DNA from: Myrica gale
Taxonomy: Eukaryota > Streptophyta > Magnoliopsida > Fagales > Myricaceae
Direction: 5' to 3'
DNA: 64,000 nucleotides
NCBI GenBank assembly: GCA_963930655.1
Contig: OZ005601.1
Span: forward strand, 13,264,001 to 13,328,000
Both the position numbers and the translations under genes were made by a program. The notes beneath the pieces are model-generated. The model worked only from the letters and a program-made list of their open reading frames with translations. It was not told the origin of the DNA and did no database searches. This document shows, one piece after another, positions 11,270-22,400 of the stretch (positions within the stretch are counted from its first letter, which is position 1; each line of letters opens with the position of its first letter).

Positions 11270-12078
11270 ATAATAATTAAGCTTGACTAAGATGTGCAAT
11301 TTTGTTAGCAAGGCCATGTCAACAAGTTAATAAACAGTTCAACAATGAGTTCCAGCATGCTTCACAAATCCATAATATATTGCCTCTACAGGAGATAACA
11401 AATATACTATTGCAATCCTAGCTCAAAGGAGGTAAACAGAATCAATAAACCATGGCATTCAAGCACCCCAAAGATCAGAGGATAATCAATAAATAATTAG
11501 CTGAGAGAGAGTTGAGAGAGGAATGCGTACTGTTGCTGCCCTGCACAACTGGAAGAGCACTGGATCACGGCAGGCCGACAACAATCGATGGTGGGCAGTG
11601 CACTGGAGTCCGCGATGAGAGAGATCTCGAGAGAGAGAAAGAGAAACTGAGAGGGAGTGAGCCGAGAGGAGAGGGCCGGTTGCCGGTGGAGGATCTGAGA
11701 GGGAGTGAGCCAAGAGGTAGCCGGACGCCGGTGGAGAAGAGAGCTGAGAGAGAGAGAGGTGAAGATTTCGGGAGGGAAGGCTGGGAGGGACGGAGGCCGG
11801 ACTCAGAGGTGTGGGGTGGGGGGCTGTTGCTGGCGGCTCTGCGGCTGAGAGCTGAGAGATCTGTGACTGTGAGGTGAGCGACTGAGCGAGAGAGATGAAT
11901 GTTTGAGAGTTTTCGAAAAAAACCTAGAGGTCTAAGGTTTCGAACTTTCGTGAACTTCTGTGGATCGTGTGGTGACCTGGGTCGTTTTGACCCAGGTCAC
12001 GAAACTCCTGTTTGTTTGTTTTTTTTTAACAAGGGCTCAAACGACACCGTTTGAGTCCTTAAATTATTTTTTTTTTAA
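11270..12078. other. 5' non-coding part of the hAT element with GA-rich tract
   Basis: The stretch holds no convincing gene. Between about 11500 and 11900 it is purine-rich on the plus strand (GAGAGA runs), which produces long low-complexity open frames on both strands. It may contain the promoter driving the minus-strand captured exons and transposase. Confidence 0.45.
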
Positions 12079-12188
12079 AAAACGGAACCGAAAAATTCCG
12101 GGATTTCCGATTCCGTTTTCGGGAATTCCTAAAAATGGGTTTCGGAATATGCCGGAACCGGTACCGGAATTTCGGCTTCCGGCGGATG
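12079..12188. repeat. Right subterminal CCGGAA/TTCCGG cluster of the hAT element
   Basis: CGGAA, TTCCGG, CCGGAACCGG and similar motifs are packed just inside the right terminus, mirroring the left cluster and supporting their role as transposase-binding sites. Confidence 0.8.
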
Positions 12189-12592
12189 ATTTCATCACCC
12201 TTGATGTTCATGCAGGGGGCTTCTTTTTTAGTTGAGCAAAAGAGGTTTGCATAATTTACTAAGATCTTTATAAAAATCAGAAAATAATTCAGACTTCCAA
12301 AAAATCGTTGAAGTTGAGCCTTATCAGTAATCTGGTCAGCAAATTTATCAGCAAATTCAATAGCATGAGAGATAGGGTGATGGTTCCTAAGTAAATATTA
12401 TGGCCAATGAATCGTATTTTTGTTTGGAAGGGTTTGATTTTAGGAGCGAAAAAAATAAGACCATTATCCTTAATGATATTAAAGAATTTGCGTAAATTAA
12501 CCCAATATTGTTTGATACTTTTAGAAAAGATCAAAACATAATCAATATAAATAATGGAGAAAGAAGAATAAGGATTAAAAATATTGATGATG

Positions 12593-14183
12593 TCACCTCC
12601 AAACACTTTTACGCTCGCCACAAAAATTTTCAACCACCTCCTTTGCATCCTTCCTTCATCATAATGTCTACGTCTGTTGAAATACCGAACGACGACAAAC
12701 CACCTCTGGTCACAAACACAGAACCGCTGTGACGAACTCAGATCTCGACCCTAAGAGTGATGTATTGCTGGCCACCTTGGTCCAGACTGTGGATAACCTT
12801 GTTCAACGCAGATGCCATGATGAAAGCACAAAAACACATTGATTTCGAGGATATGTTGGCTGCACGTCTCCATTCCACACCTCCCGACCAGCAGAGGAGA
12901 AAAGGGATCGTGAAGTCGACCGTTCACAATACCGAGATCAACGACGACGAACAGGCAAAGACCGTTAAACACGACCCATGCAATGCGATTAGCCACCTCA
13001 GAGCCGCTAAAACCTCCCTTTTCGCAGCAGGGAACTGAGAAAGTCTTGCACGGATATAATTTATCAGGCTACTGATAATATCTCTTTGTGTAACCTGAAA
13101 TCTCGTTTATCTCAACATATAATCTTTATCTTATCTAACATGACAACCTATTAGATTTATCTTTTCTATGCCAAGGGCACTCTACACCAGCAAATCGGTC
13201 TAAGTGATCTGTGCCAAAAGCACCCTTAATGTTAAAGTGTAGAGAGCACCACTCATATTAAAGTGTCATGTGCACCCATTGGTTTCAACGACCCTAGTGA
13301 GCACCCCCATGACGGCAGCACCCTGTACGGATGGTCTAACTCAACCGTGCTATAGGCACCCCTTGGTCTCAACGACCCCGATATCCTATTGATAATATCT
13401 TTACATACCCTAATAATTTTGGTTTACTTTATCTAACATGACGAGCTTTTATCTTTATCTTATTTGATAATTCAAGCATCTGGTCGTTCTCTGCAAAGTT
13501 CAAGTATGCAAGTCTCCACTCCCGAGTACCCTGTGTCGGCTCGTACCCGGGAAGAGGTCAAATCGATCGGTTCAAGTCTCCACTCTCGAGTACCCTGCTC
13601 CAGCTCGTACTTGGGCATAGGTCAACTCGATCGGCTCAAGTGTCCACTCCCGAGTACCCTGCGCTGGCTCGTAACCGGACAATGGTCAACTCGATCGCAA
13701 GTCTCCTGAGTACTCTGTGTCGGGTCGTATCCGGGTAGATGGAACTCGATTGCAAGTCTCTCGAGTACCCTGCGCCAGCTCATACCTTTGCAATGATCAA
13801 CTCGATCGCAAGTCTCCCGAGTACTCTGCGCCGGCTCGTTCCCGGGCAGAGAGAACTCAATCGCAAGTCTCCCTAGTACTATACCCGTCTCGTACCCAGG
13901 TAGTGGTCAACTCGATTGCACGTCTCCCGAGTACTCTGCACCGGCTTGTACCCGGGCAGAGGGAACTCAATTGCAAGTCTCTTGAGTACCCTACTCCGGC
14001 TCGTACCCTTGCAATGGTCAACTCGATCGCAAGTCTCCCGAGTACTCTTCGTCGGCTCGTACCTGGGCAGTGGTCGACTGATCGCAAGTCTCCTGAGTAC
14101 TTTGCTCCGGCTCGTACCCGGGTAGAGAGAACTCGATCCCAAGTCTCCCGAGTACCATGCGCTGGCTCGTACCCCTTTATATC
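12593..14183. mobile_element. Insertion inside the caulimovirid RT containing a minisatellite
   Basis: The RT reading breaks at FQNFMNDI (about 14185) and resumes with FNPYS (about 12592), so about 1.6 kb was inserted. Its left part (12600-13040) has coding-like base composition with short frames that could be decayed gag. The middle (13160-13390) is rich in GCACCC-type repeats, and the right part is a tandem array. Flanks ATATT and ATATC may be a degraded 5-bp duplication. No transposase or integrase is visible, so the class is unknown. Confidence 0.6.
13497..14175. repeat. Minisatellite, about 12 units of 55-64 bp with alternating unit types
   Basis: The core CAAGTCTCCCGAGTAC, followed by a variable segment, GGCTCGTACCCGGG, and an ACTCGATCG junction, repeats about 12 times. 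From the fourth unit on, units ending GCAGAGGGAACTC-type mostly alternate with units ending CAATGGTCAACTC-type, suggesting a dimeric higher-order period near 115 bp. Similarity between units is high but imperfect. Confidence 0.9.
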
Positions 14184-15661
14184 ATTCATAAAATTTTGGA
14201 ATTCATAAGGTACATTTTTTAAAACCAAAGGGTATAATACTCCACTCGAAATGTAAAAAAGGAACAATAAAAGCAGTTTTATATCTGTCTTCTTCGGCAA
14301 TTTGAATCTGCCAAAAATCAGATTACATATCAAATTTTGAAAAGATGGTAGAGTCATGTAACTTGGCTAACATATCTTTTTTGTTGGGAATTGGATTACG
14401 AATTCATTGTAAAACTTTATTTAAAAGTTTATAATTGATTACGAGGCGAGGAACTCCTCGTTCTAATTCAACCTATTTCTGTACATAGAAAGCGTCATAG
14501 TTCCGGTGATTTAGATTTTCAAATAATACCTTTTTTAAATAAATCATAAATCTATGTTGTGCAAAATTATGGAATTTCTTGATTCATTTGAATCGGCCTA
14601 ACTTTTGCAGGAATATTTTTTCAAAGAAATCTTTTCATAAGGAAGAGTAATAATATGTTTCTTTTTTATCCAAAAAACAGCATCCTTTAACTGTTGGTCA
14701 ATTTGTTTGTAAAGTACCTCATTTTGCAATGAATGTAAATATTCATTTTTTTCTAAAGAATTTTAGTATGAGTGAGAACATTGATTTCCTTCTTCACAGA
14801 CATATATTTTAAGAAACTGAATATCTCAAGAAAAAAAGGATAATAAAATTTGAATGTTATATCATGCCCTAATACGCGTGATGTGATTCCTTCGTGGGTG
14901 ACAATAAAAGAATAAAACAAGGCGATGAAAGGATTTTCTAAAATTAATTTGGAAGATAATTTTTTACTAAAACAAAGGTAGTTTGAAAACAACATCCATT
15001 ATTACAAATATGAACATTGGAGATTTTATAATTGATAATCATTTTTTCACCATCAGCTTGACAGAGACGTTCAATGGTTTTTTCAAAATATTTGAAATTA
15101 ATAAGATCTTTTTAGATGCAATTAAAATCTGTTCAGAATCTATTAAAATAATAGTAATAAAAATAAAATCTTTAATACGAATAGTCACTTCAACCTACCA
15201 TTTTTGAAAAATAATTTTATTAATTAATCATATAAAATTATCTTCAATAACGAAGGGAGGCCTGTCAGAAGATGAAAGAATATCACAAGGTTCTAAGGAA
15301 GCATATTTCAACGAAGAGTTGATAAATGATCTTTTCATAATTTTGTTGAGTCTTTTTAAGGATTTGACCTCTTAAAATATGAATTTATTTGTGAAGATCA
15401 TGCAAAGTGACAGGAATAATATCTTGGGATGGAAATCGAGCGAGAATATCCTTGTAATTATAATGAATATCAAGATAATCTTGGGATCGAGAACGAGAAG
15501 AAGATTCGAGAAGTTTTAGAAAAAAATTTCTTTCCTTTACAAGATAATCTGTTGTTCTCCTTTAGGTATAGGGATAAATGCAAAATCAGTTCCTATGCTA
15601 TATAAACTGTGATATGAAAAACATCGATATAATCTATGTAATTCTATATTTCGTCAACGAG

Positions 15662-18439
15662 ATGGGGAAAGCGAAGAAAGGTCCCAAATTTGCAGTTATG
15701 AAAAAGCTCGTCACACAGAAAGCCATTAAGAAGTAAATCTGAATTTTCTATTTTATTTTGTTTTATTTTTATAACCTCTTTCCTCTATGTCTATCTCTTT
15801 TGGCGATTCGTAATTTTTCGAATTTAATGCTTTATGTGTTGGATTCAGTTACAAACAACAGGTTCTGGACCCAAAGAAGAATGATAGTAACGAAAAAAAA
15901 TCTCCCAAGAAATGTGTAAGCCAGTCTTTTGTTATGCATGAATTGATCATCATTTACTTGGGAACTTCCAACGATTCAAGAAGTTTGTATAATTTCTTTC
16001 AGTTTTCAAACTTTTTGTGTAATTAGTAAGGCTTTATTTGTTCTTATCGTTTTCATTTTGTGTAATTTAGGCCGAAGGTATCGTCTGCACTTTTCTTCAA
16101 TTACAACACTTCGTTGGGACCACCCTATCGTGTTCTAATAGATACCAACTTCATCAATTTCTCTATACAAAATAAAGTGAGTGATTAGTAGTGTTCTCGT
16201 TGTGATTTTAGTTGGACATGGTTTGGTTCAGATAATGCAAAATTTGAAGGAATAACCTTGTTATATTGGAAAAAATCCTAGAGCAAGAGTGAATCACTTC
16301 TGAATTTTAGGGTTTATTATTTCTCCACTAATTTATTTGCTGAATAAGAAGGGGAAAAGCCTTGTACTTTGACTCTAGCATTTTTTTAGCATGGACTCAT
16401 GCAATTGCCTTATTTGTCGTGTAGTTGGACCTGGAGAAGGGAATGATGGATTGCTTGTATGCAAAATGTGAGTTGAGAATCATTGGTCTCCTGACTTGTG
16501 CATGAATCGTATATTCCTGCTTGTTAGTCATTCCTTTGTTTTGGCATTTAGTGCAAGAATTGTTCTGTGTTGATGGGTTATACACGTTCAGCCAAGTTGT
16601 AAATGTGGGTTTATAACAAGCATTAAGTGGCATGTCTCACCTGTAAGCAGTTGCTGTATCAGTTGCTTATGTATTCTCTCTCAAAATAGACTCATGTTAG
16701 TCTGGGTGTCAATGAGAATTCGCAAGTGAAGAAAATGAGAATTATTTTTTTGTGGGGGTTTTTTTTATTGATTTTGTCTTCCTTTTGTAATTTAGGTACT
16801 CCTTGCATCACGGATTGTGTGATGGCAGAGCTTGAGAAGCTAGGTCAAAAATATCGAGTTGCTTTGAGGTACTCTCCCGCGTTTACTAAGCAAGATTTCC
16901 CGAGAAAAAGTTTTGTAATAATTGGTCACATACATTTCTTGTATCTTAATATGAAAACGTTCAAGATTATTGTATGCATGTGTTACTGTGTTTGTAGATA
17001 CGGGATTACTTTTTTTTAAATGGTAGTAGTATCTTATTTTGTTTTGATGATGAAATTTGTTTAACCCAAAGGAAAAAGGGAACAGAATAAGTTATTCTCA
17101 ATCCTATGGTTTGTTTGATTATTACTGAAAGGCCTTTGTATGCTGCCATTCTCATGCGTCATATGGGTAAAGATCATTTCAATAGTGTTGTTCTATTTTG
17201 ATCTTGAGAATCTCGTTGTATTTTTGTAACCTATGATATTCAGCTAATGAATACCCCCCACCCCTCCCCCCCCCCCCCCCCCCGGCAGCCCCCTCTTTTG
17301 ATCCTGTTGCTTTTATTTTGACAGAATTGCTAAGGATCCTCGTTTTGAAAGACTGATCTGCACGCACAAAGGAACCTATGCTGATGATTGTATTGTTGAG
17401 AGAGTTACTCAGGTAGGATTTGAATTGGTTTGATGTGAGTTCTTGTGTGCATTACCCTTGTTGGCTTGTTTAACTGAATAACTTCCCAATTTGTCCCACT
17501 TTAATTTTGCCATGGACTTAACCATTTTCAAGAATTATTTTAAGTTCTCCCAATACAAGTCCAATTCGTGTGAGATAAGATGTAGGAATGTAAGTCCTCT
17601 TTGACAGTGAAGCTGCTTGTTATCCATTATGTTCAATACTGGTATTTTATGTGCGTACTTCGCTCCTATTAAGTCGGATATGATTCGGAACTAGCTCGCA
17701 CTATAAGAATGATGGTTGTGGTCCTGAATTGAAGGAAATTTTATTTTTCCTGCTATTAGGCATATAGGTATGTTATACTAAGCTATCTGGTTTGGTGCGT
17801 TTCTGTGTTGTTGCTAATATCATTTCTCATGTTTGTAACATATAGCAAAGCATGATGGTTGTAGTCCTTCAGGACAAATGCAATTGTAAATAACTAGTTT
17901 GCTCTGATGCTTTTATCACTGCTACTTTCTTTTAACATACACAAACCTTTTGTTCGAAACAGCACAAATGTTACATTGTTGCTACTTGTGATCGAGATTT
18001 GAAGCGAAGGATCCGAAAGGTATGACTAATGAATAATCGCTTCGCACAATATCGCATGGATTATGGAACTAGGTATGATATATAAGATTGGTTGTTTTCT
18101 GGCAGGTTCCTGGTGTGCCAATCATGTACATTACTCGGCATAAGTATTCAATCGAGCGGTTGCCTGAAGCAACAATTGGTGGAGGTAGCTTCCCTTAACT
18201 TCTGCTAATTGTTTTTTGCTTTCAGACTTTCAGTAGTGCGTCTAGTATTTTGACCGATGATCTTTTCTATGAGGTGTGAGTAAATAAACTCTTCTTTGTG
18301 TATATATGGACTCATTTACCCTGGGCGTAAGTTGTTGATTGTACAATTCGGTAAAGAATGCCTGCTGTTTTTTTTTAGAGTTTTTCCTGGATATTTTTCT
18401 TAGCCAGTTGTGTTGTCTTGTGCAGCGCCGAGATATTAA
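15662..18439 (+). CDS. FCF1: rRNA-processing protein FCF1 (PIN domain)
   Basis: FCF1/Utp24 is the PIN-domain component of the small-subunit processome in the nucleolus, required for early pre-18S rRNA cleavages. Nine exons were read: 15662-15732, 15849-15915, 16078-16176, 16425-16467, 16796-16868, 17325-17412, 17963-18019, 18106-18184 and 18426-18439, giving about 196 residues, the usual plant length. Signatures are [15 protein letters not shown] at the start, [11 protein letters not shown] with the first PIN acidic residue, [56 protein letters not shown] and the GAPRY C-terminus. Exon 3 is a problem: the strong acceptor at 16070 gives the wrong phase, while AG at 16076-16077 keeps frame. Upstream DNA within tens of bases is viral relic. 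The gene is convergent with TROL. Confidence 0.95.
17266..17283. repeat. C18 homopolymer in a C-rich tract (FCF1 intron 5)
   Basis: An uninterrupted run of 18 C follows ACCCCCCACCCCT just upstream of the exon 6 acceptor. The tract could form an i-motif, or a G-quadruplex on the other strand, and its length is likely to vary or be misread. Confidence 0.9.
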
Positions 18440-19459
18440 TGATGGAGCATGATCGTTCAACAATTTTGTAGGTTCTATTATGCTTAAGGGTTCGGGTATT
18501 AATCTTTATGTAAGTTGTATAATTTTGGATTATCCGACATAACTTTCATATTACCTTGACTGATATTATCGAAGAACTCAAGTCAGATCTGTAACTTGTT
18601 AAATAGCTGAGGTTTGCGTATCAAAAAGGCTGACTAATCTTAACGCTGTTTTTCCTCATTACTTGTGCTGGGTTTTATCAAAAAGGCTGACTAATCTTAA
18701 CGCTGTTTTTCCTCATTACTTGTGCTGGGTTTTATCAAAAAGGCATCTGCATAGAACGTGCTCAAGTGCACGTACGTTGCCGAACCTCTGCATAAAACAT
18801 TACAATACAACGGGTTCTAGTTTGATGCAGCGGGGGAGTTTTTTTTGCGCATCTTATCAAAGGTCAGTTTGGAAATAGATGAAATCGGAACTGCTTTGGC
18901 TTTCCGTCAAGATAGGGACACCCTCTCTTGCGCCTATCATGTTGCATGCACGCTTTTTTTTTTTTTTTCATGGACCGAAAAAGAGAACTAATTCTTGAAG
19001 TTGCTCGTGATACAGAAGGGGTAACGTGGGAGATTTTTATTTTGCCCTGGAAAACACAAGGATTGATAAATATAACATTCTCCAGTCAAGGTTGTATATG
19101 GAGAAATATATAACATCCAGCGTTTTATCTCATCCCGTCTTCAATGCAAATACCAGAAATACATTAGACATTTATAATTTGCTGCATTGCATACTGAATT
19201 TCCATCCAAAATACTTTTTACCAAATACAAGTAGAACTAACACATAAGTCCTATCTAAAAGAAACCCAATGATAACACAAACCAAGTGGTCATGGCATAT
19301 CTTTGTTTAGTAACTCGTAACGCTACAATTTTGTGTCCAGTCCAAAGTGTGCACGCTGAAAAGTTCATAAATGAGAAAGCATAATTTGCAGAACTCACAA
19401 TATTGCTTCACCGATGCCGCGTTAGTAGCCGCCTATTACAGAAACAGACTGATACAACT
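18440..19459. other. FCF1 3' region and convergent spacer to TROL
   Basis: FCF1 and TROL point toward each other across about 1 kb. The left half contains the FCF1 3' UTR with a tandem duplication; the right part near 19250-19459 should contain the TROL 3' UTR. A T-rich run lies at 18954-18968. No other gene is seen. Confidence 0.6.
18619..18744. repeat. 57-bp tandem duplication downstream of FCF1
   Basis: A 57-bp unit beginning TATCAAAAAGGC occurs twice head-to-tail (starts 18619 and 18676) with a partial third copy of 12 bp at 18733. The copies are essentially identical, so the duplication is recent. Confidence 0.95.
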
Positions 19460-22400
19460 CTAGGGCTGTGATGGCGTAGGAGATGTTGGGGGCTTCAAAT
19501 CCGGATACTGCAACCAGAGAGAGAAGGGGGGCAAGCATTTTGGTTAGTGCATATACCTCAAAATTGACAGGGAAAAAAAAATCTCTACACCAGGTGACTA
19601 TTTATTGGATCCTTACAGAAATCTTTCTTTTTCGTAGGACAATGCAATGATTCATGTTCTATTCGTTCTTCAAGCACGAAAAGAACAATCTAAAAGGGGA
19701 TGTGCAACCTAGGACAGATGGCCGTATATCTTTGATGAATGTGGTATCCTGGTTTGGATAATTTGTGAATACGAGGGGGTTAGGTATCCTATATGAAAAG
19801 GTACTTCCTGCAGTATATAAATCAGGCTAAACTGTTAGATTATAGGCATTGAGTACATGGGCCTTTGCCACCCGATATTCTTGCACCTTTGATTTTTTCT
19901 TCCTCTGGGCTTGATATTATTAGAAATTGAAAATAGTTATAGGATCCTCTACCCACTCAAAACTGCATTCTTGAACTCACAATCTGCTGATCCCAATTGC
20001 AAGGAATAAACAAAATTCTAAAATATAAGTAAGTATACATAAATAAGATTTTGTGGTAATAGCAAACTGTCATTATACTAATTCACCCTTAATCTATGTC
20101 CCTTGTGATGTTTCGTCTTTTTTCTCTTTTGCGGCTATGTATGATGAATATTTTAATTTCACCAGACACAAACAAGCGCAGATGTACACGCTTGTGTGTA
20201 TTATTTGCAAAATAACTGTATTAGGATTCCTATGTGTTCCGCCAATCCTAACTAGCAAACAACTCAGGTTACCGTCACTATAGTGCATACAGGGGTACAA
20301 CAGCATACCATTCCCTATCTCATAAAATGAACCCAAATTTACCAAATTCTAATTAAACCTGATTAAGACATACATAAGCCCCACCATTCTTCTTTCTACT
20401 AGATTTGTACACACTTAGACAAGCAAAAACACATGCACAAACATAGATCGGCACAAAGATATGCTAAACATATAAAAACCAACATGCGCAGAAACATAGA
20501 CACACGATGGGCACGCATGAGCGAACATGCACAAAGAGTTTGTATCCTTCCCAAAGCAACTTTTATTAGCATTGCAAGGTGTAACATAGACCCTACGCCG
20601 CGACCAACTCAGCTTACTTTCAGTATACCACATACTGGGTACCAGATCATACCCCTTTCCTATATTGGTGCCCATACCATGGATCTAAACTTACTACGTG
20701 CTGAGTAACCTTGATTAAGTCCTACCCAAAATCCACCACTCCTCTTTCTGCTTGAGTCAAAGCCTAAGTTACCCTAAGGTTAAAATAGTTTTCATGATTC
20801 CTGAATTTCACAAGAAATAATGACCACTAGTGAGTATTTCATCAGCTTCATATTCCAACTGCATAGACCGGAGCAGAATAATTGCAGAGCTAATAGAGCA
20901 ATGAAAAAGAGAATTACCAATGGATATGGAGATAGTGATTGTGAAAACCCAGGAAGTGATTCTGATTTAACTTCGGTTTTGGGAACTGAATTTATCTCAG
21001 GAGTTGTTTGTCCAGTTGTTTCTACTTTTGACTCAAGAGCTGCTTCGATCTTCTGAACAGCATTATCAGCAGTAGCCGGCTCTGGGCTTACCTCAACAGG
21101 TGCAGGAAGAGCCTTGCTAGTCACAGGTGATGGTAGAAGAGCCTTTCCAATTTGCTGAAATTCCAGGCATTGTAGGATAAAGAGGATACGATTATTGATA
21201 ACTACGCAATTTGCATTTGATTTCTCAAGAAAATTACTGAAAAAGTAGACTTTACAAAAATAAAATATACCTTTATTTCATCAACAAGCTCTTTAGGGGC
21301 AACCTTTGTGTTCAAAAACTCATCAACTTCTTGTAGGGTCTTCTTTCGATCCTGTAGCACGAAGCAGTTTAGCAAAATCCCAAATACCCTAGAATTATAG
21401 GGTGAGACTAACACAAAATTCCTTTCACTCTACAGCACATAGTGGCCTCCCTTTTGTCATCTGATATAGCAACCAATAATGGAAGATGGATTAGCTATAC
21501 AAATCGAATTATGACAACTCTGCATCCCACCTTAAGGAGACGGACAAAGTGGGAAAGATCGAGACACTATATCTTACGGGAGCTTATAACACACATGATA
21601 CATAAACTCTCAGCCTCTTGTTTGGTAAAGGGGATGTTTACCCAACGTCCCTCCAGTACTTAGTGCACAGTTGTTAAACCGAGGAAGAATGTCATCCAAA
21701 GCGACGAATACCCTGAGCAATTTCATAAACAAGAATCGTATTGGAAACTCACCTCAGCGAATAGTAGTTTCTTGCTCGCAAACTGAATGAGTGCAGCTGA
21801 GCCCAATACTTGGAGTATTGTTTCTACCTGTTAGAGGAAAAGATAATGACTTTTCTCATCAAAATAATCATGTCAGGTAGGAAGTCAAATTGAATAAAAA
21901 GAAATATATATATATATAACCCAGAATTATCAGCACAACCTCTGAAAAAGCCAATACACCAAATCCAGCGGCTGCAGCAATCCCAAGGGTAAGAGTCACA
22001 GCATCCGAACCTTCCTGCAAAATGGCCGCTTTGCTAAAGCTTATGATGCTTGTTTTAGAAACCCAAAGAAAGACAAAATGTTTCAAAGAAAGAAATGCTA
22101 AGGGTTAAGCTGTTGGCCCCTAGAAAGCCAATATTTCTTTTTTATTTGGTTGATTGATAACTCTGCAAGGGTACCATCATGCTGTAAAATAATTAGGAAA
22201 ATGGAACATTTATTTAGACGTAAAGGATAATATCCTTCCCAACAAGAACAGATGCGTTCTGGCAACATTAAGAAAGAAAAGATATCCTAAAGAGAACAAT
22301 TCAGATAGCCATCAAAAGTAAAATAAATTGTTTCGTAGCCTCCAAGTTCTTTTAGTAAACATACAATCCCTCTATCCACACTAGATCAACATTTACAAAT

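Larger units (their letters stand above)
6219..12203 (-). mobile_element. Complete hAT transposon carrying captured host exons
   Basis: The element is 5,985 bp long and flanked by a perfect 8-bp duplication ATGTTCAT (6211-6218 and 12204-12211), as expected for hAT transposition. Its termini are TAAGGGTGA and, inverted, CAAGGGTGA. Both subterminal regions carry clusters of CCGGAA/TTCCGG motifs. A minus-strand BED-finger transposase pseudogene lies in the middle (10083-8030). On either side are host gene fragments: VPS13 exons (11212-10621) and an NRPB8 first exon (7424-7352). It sits inside the caulimovirid RT/RNase H region, so it is younger than that relic. The transposase is broken, so any movement would have needed an enzyme made elsewhere, or the lesions came later. 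Confidence 0.92.
12204..15640 (-). mobile_element. Endogenous caulimovirid, proximal part (movement/protease to RT)
   Basis: Minus-strand frames, all interrupted, follow caulimovirid polyprotein order. About 15600-15050 is decayed upstream region. About 15060-14750 resembles the aspartic protease region. About 14500-14190 is the reverse transcriptase palm start with ERGVPRLVINYKLLNK-type and FWQIQIAEEDRYKTAF-type stretches. After a second insertion it resumes at about 12592 with the YIDYVLIFSK box (one D of the YIDD catalytic pair is Y) and the RT connection up to 12204. Homology appears to reach within some tens of bases of the FCF1 start codon. It is an old, inactivated viral relic, related to petuvirus/florendovirus-like endogenous sequences by general resemblance only. 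Confidence 0.8.

Noticed and set aside
11512-11877. 121-residue Arg/Glu-rich plus-strand frame in the hAT element
   Set aside because: It comes from a GAGAGA-rich tract; the open frame is a composition effect.
13497-14175. Regular repeats that could suggest a CRISPR array
   Set aside because: The units are contiguous tandem repeats without unique spacers, in a plant nuclear genome.
13857-14357. 166-residue minus-strand frame and several overlapping frames
   Set aside because: It joins a viral RT piece to translated minisatellite; the repeats keep several frames open by chance.
20053-20708. Several 60-90-residue frames in the last TROL intron
   Set aside because: They overlap on both strands, match nothing, and lie within a 1.4-kb intron confirmed by the conserved final exon at 19507-19460.
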